Assembly: GCA_026168455.1 (NCBI GenBank)
Contig: CM047427.1
Coordinates: forward strand, 44,173,500-44,237,499
Length of the DNA: 64,000 bases
Source: Theocolax elegans
Taxonomy: Eukaryota > Arthropoda > Insecta > Hymenoptera > Cerocephalidae
Direction of reading: 5' to 3'
Positions within the stretch are counted from its first letter, which is position 1. Each line of letters starts with the position of its first letter. The position numbers were made by a program, and so were the translations under genes. Positions 61,448 to 64,000 of the stretch are shown piece after piece. The notes beneath the pieces are model-generated. The model saw only the letters and a list, made by a program, of their open reading frames with translations, was not told the DNA's origin and ran no database searches.

Positions 61448-64000
61448 TTACGCCTTTTTTTTTATTTCATTATTAATATAAGATATTCTTAACCTATTAG
61501 CATGAACTATTTTCGAGTTATTTTTTATTTGAATTCGAACATTGTTATTGCCCATTATTTCTAGTATTTTATGAGGACCTGAGTATTGGTCTCCAAATTT
61601 ACCTGGTTTGGGACCTGCCAGTAAATATACATAATCTCCTACTTTGAAATTTCTAGGGTTGATAGATCTATCAAAATATTTTTTTGATTTATGTTTAGAA
61701 GAAACTAAATTATCATAGGCTAATTTATGAATACTATTTAATCTAGTAACTAAATCTATTAAATAACCTTTATAAGTAGGAAGTAAATCACTTTCTCTCA
61801 ATGGGTTGTTAGAAGGAAGTCTAGCTAAACGACCAAATACTATTTCGTAGGGCGTATGTTTTGTACTTTCTTGTACACAAGTGTTGTAATTCAACATAGC
61901 CAATTCTACCCAATTATCCCATTCGCTATCCTGTGTAGTATATTGTTTAAGATATTCTGATAGCATATGATGGGAACGTTCAAGAGCCCCATTAGATTGA
62001 GGGTGGAACGCTGTCGTACGTAGTTTTTTTATTCTAAATCTTTTTGCTATTCTTCTCATTAAATTGCTAAGAAAATTTTTTCCTTGATCCGTAAGAATTA
62101 CTTTAGGTGCACCAAAAATACATATAAATTTCTTAATAAAGGCATCAGCTATTGTGGATGATAGCGTATCAGATAAGGGAATAGCTATACAAAATTTAGA
62201 AAATTGGTCTTGTAATGTAAGAATGTATTCATTACCTCTTTGTGTACGTTTAAGGGGACCAACTATATCTAAAGCCACTTTTTCTAGGGGAACACCAGGC
62301 GTATCAGTTATCACCATGGGTTGCTTAGTTTTTAATCGGACTAATTTTTTTAATTGACATTCTAAACATTGTTGTATTCTTCGTTGAATGTCATCCTTTA
62401 AATTCTCCCAATAATATTGTTGACGAATTCTATTAAAAGTTTTTGAAACACCTCTATGGCCACCTATTGGTGATTTATGCATTTCAAAAAAAATTTGATC
62501 TCTCTTTTCAAAGGGCACGTAAATTAACTCACCTTTACATATTATTATTTTTATTGCTGATTTACGAAATATTTCATCTAATATATCAAGGACGTCAGAC
62601 CATTCTAGATTTTCTATAAATTTACTTTTTGCTATACTTACTTCAGTCTGCTTAAATTTTGACAGTAGATCATGTAGAATAGTCATAGTTTTATGTATAT
62701 TATTTTTGATTTGAGTTAAAGATTCAGATTCTTTTCCTTTAATGCATAGAGCATATAATTTTCCACTACCCCTTTTTATTTCTTTAACTTCTCCAATTTC
62801 CATACTAATAGATGTATCTATTTTTTTAAACTTAGCGAGTTGCTTACCACCTACATCGCACGGGGTACCATCAGTACTGACAAAATAGGCTATATTGCCT
62901 GGTCTATGGGGTAAGGGATCCTTCGTTTGAACTAATTTTTTATTAACAATTTTGTACGACTTAATTGAAGATTTTTGAGAAGTTATATCTGATTCTAAAT
63001 TTGATTCATCCTCAGAATTCGTATCATTAATTTGTTTGGGCAATTTACTTTCTACAAATTTTTTTACCATAATCGGATCCATTTCACAATCCTCTTGAGA
63101 TTCTATATCACTTTCGAAATAATTAATTTTCTTAAGATTTCGTTTTGGTTTGTTAGTTCTATCATTTTTTTCTTTTGTTAATATTTTATTTTCCTTAGAA
63201 CACTGTTTCTTTATTAGCTCTTTAGGTTTGATAGAATGTTCAAGTAATTTTTTCTGATTTCTTGTGATTGCTTTTACTTCCATTGACTCAATTGGATTTC
63301 TTGATAGTGCATCCGCGTTTAAGTTTAACCTTCCAGGTTTATATATAATTTTATAATCATATTCTGAGAGTTTAAAACGCCATTTTTGCACTCTAGTATT
63401 TAAATCTGCTGTTTTAAACCATATTAAAGGTTGATGGTCGGTTACTATAGTGATTTGTCTACCATAAACATATGTTCGAAATGTCTCTACACTATGAACT
63501 ACAGCTAATGCTTCTTTTTCGTAAACTTCATAATTTAGTTCAGAATTACGTAATACTCTAGATGTGTATGCAATAGGAAGGTCCTTTCCTATTATTCCCT
63601 GTGATAATACACCACCTATGGCATAACCCGATGCATCCGTAGTGATGTTATAAGGTTTTGTTAAATCAGGAAATTGTAGTAAAGGCGCATGACAAAGCAT
63701 GTGTTTCAGTTTATCAAAGGCATTTTGTGTTTTGTCGTCCCACATAAAAGTAACATCTTTTTGTAATAACTTTGTAAGTGGTTTTGCTATTGTAGCAAAA
63801 TCTTTAATAAACTTTCTATAATAGCCGACAAATCCAACAAATTGACGCACATTCTTAATATTTTTAGGTCTAGGATATAATTTGACTGATTCTATTTTCT
63901 TGGGATCAGGTTTTATTCCTTTTTGACTTAATTCATGTCCGAGATATACAACTTTTCTCCTTAGGAACTCACACTTATCTACTTGAAGTTTTAATCCAGC
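61448..64000 (-). CDS. pol: pol of element B: RT end, RNase H, integrase (partial)
   Basis: The frame is open from the window edge (850 codons visible). Residues 1-50 are the RT end before VRQFVGFVGYYRKFIKDFA. RNase H follows: TTDASGYAIGGVL, YEKEALAVVHSVETF, IVTDHQPLIW and DALSR carry the acidic residues. A ~240-residue charged linker follows, with a small conserved block (YFVSTDGTPCDVGGKQLAKF). The integrase has an H/H/C/C finger (HKSP, GGHRG, CLECQ), the DDE core (VALDIVGPL, VILTDQGKNF, NGALERSHH) and a C-terminal GPY/F-like region (YSGPHKILEI). All catalytic residues that can be seen are present. It ends 101 bases before env. Confidence 0.92.
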   Translation of the reverse strand, partial: AGLKLQVDKCEFLRRKVVYLGHELSQKGIKPDPKKIESVKLYPRPKNIKNVRQFVGFVGYYRKFIKDFATIAKPLTKLLQKDVTFMWDDKTQNAFDKLKHMLCHAPLLQFPDLTKPYNITTDASGYAIGGVLSQGIIGKDLPIAYTSRVLRNSELNYEVYEKEALAVVHSVETFRTYVYGRQITIVTDHQPLIWFKTADLNTRVQKWRFKLSEYDYKIIYKPGRLNLNADALSRNPIESMEVKAITRNQKKLLEHSIKPKELIKKQCSKENKILTKEKNDRTNKPKRNLKKINYFESDIESQEDCEMDPIMVKKFVESKLPKQINDTNSEDESNLESDITSQKSSIKSYKIVNKKLVQTKDPLPHRPGNIAYFVSTDGTPCDVGGKQLAKFKKIDTSISMEIGEVKEIKRGSGKLYALCIKGKESESLTQIKNNIHKTMTILHDLLSKFKQTEVSIAKSKFIENLEWSDVLDILDEIFRKSAIKIIICKGELIYVPFEKRDQIFFEMHKSPIGGHRGVSKTFNRIRQQYYWENLKDDIQRRIQQCLECQLKKLVRLKTKQPMVITDTPGVPLEKVALDIVGPLKRTQRGNEYILTLQDQFSKFCIAIPLSDTLSSTIADAFIKKFICIFGAPKVILTDQGKNFLSNLMRRIAKRFRIKKLRTTAFHPQSNGALERSHHMLSEYLKQYTTQDSEWDNWVELAMLNYNTCVQESTKHTPYEIVFGRLARLPSNNPLRESDLLPTYKGYLIDLVTRLNSIHKLAYDNLVSSKHKSKKYFDRSINPRNFKVGDYVYLLAGPKPGKFGDQYSGPHKILEIMGNNNVRIQIKNNSKIVHANRLRISYINNEIKKKA

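Larger units (their letters stand above)
57435..64000 (-). mobile_element. Ty3/gypsy element B with RNA-virus-like env, inserted in element A
   Basis: From the window edge downwards on the minus strand: pol (RT end, RNase H, integrase), env, polypurine-like tract (GGTGGGGG) and the 3' LTR. It ends exactly where the RT frame of element A breaks, so B inserted into A. pol (850 visible codons) and env (661 codons) are both open, suggesting a young copy. gag, protease and the 5' LTR are outside the window. A solo LTR of the same family lies at 10526-13013. Confidence 0.9.

Overview
The window looks like a repeat-dense, AT-rich stretch of an arthropod (most likely insect, plausibly hymenopteran) nuclear genome. 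The evidence is the mix of elements: R1-clade and CR1/L2-like LINEs, a Penelope-like element, envelope-bearing Ty3/gypsy (errantivirus-type) elements, solo LTRs, foldback MITEs, tRNA- and 5S-derived SINEs and long TA microsatellites, interrupted by short CpG-rich patches. I found no complete host gene, no tRNA or rRNA gene, and no bacterial operon or CRISPR. The species call is inference.

Layout. 0.5-5.3 kb: one large terminal-inverted-repeat element carrying oppositely oriented arrays of a ~309-bp unit, inserted between two short coding-looking fragments that are in the same frame. 5.5-8.8 kb: a CpG-rich patch and a foldback element in TA repeats. 8.8-10.2 kb: 5'-truncated R1-clade LINE. 10.5-13.0 kb: a long solo LTR (TSD TTAG) containing a Tourist-like MITE. 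12.6-17.9 kb: a 1.48-kb block present twice around 2.3 kb of pure TA; the second copy runs into a solo LTR (17.3-18.4 kb, TSD ATAC). 19.4-25.2 kb: a 2.9-kb tandem duplication with degenerate minisatellite. 25.9-28.2 kb: Penelope-like element with inverted arms. 29.6-34.4 kb: foldback and TIR elements, a hAT-like MITE with an empty site elsewhere in the window, a tRNA SINE and a 5S-derived SINE with a 13-bp TSD. 34.4-40.3 kb: a second tRNA SINE, CpG-rich sequence and possible exons. 40.4-41.3 kb: second member of the first foldback family. 41.3-50.9 kb: a decayed CR1/L2-like LINE (minus strand) split by an R1-type LINE (TSD AATTTACCA) and by a TIR element (TSD CAATTG), then partly duplicated. 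51.0-52.1 kb: solo LTR (TSD AATA).

53.4-64.0 kb is the richest part. A plus-strand Ty3/gypsy element (LTR, leader, gag with one nonsense codon, protease, start of RT) is broken at 57434 by a younger minus-strand Ty3/gypsy element whose 1.87-kb 3' LTR, intact env and long open pol run to the window edge. The env is a signal-peptide, membrane-anchored glycoprotein that resembles glycoproteins of negative-strand RNA viruses of the chuvirus type rather than the usual baculovirus F-like env; its tail carries PTAP and YPPL motifs. The solo LTR at 10.5-13.0 kb has the same terminal motif and matching internal landmarks, so the family has probably been active at least twice here.

Several duplications (12.6-17.9, 19.4-25.2, 44.0-48.6 kb) show small indels concentrated at junctions and may be assembly artefacts.
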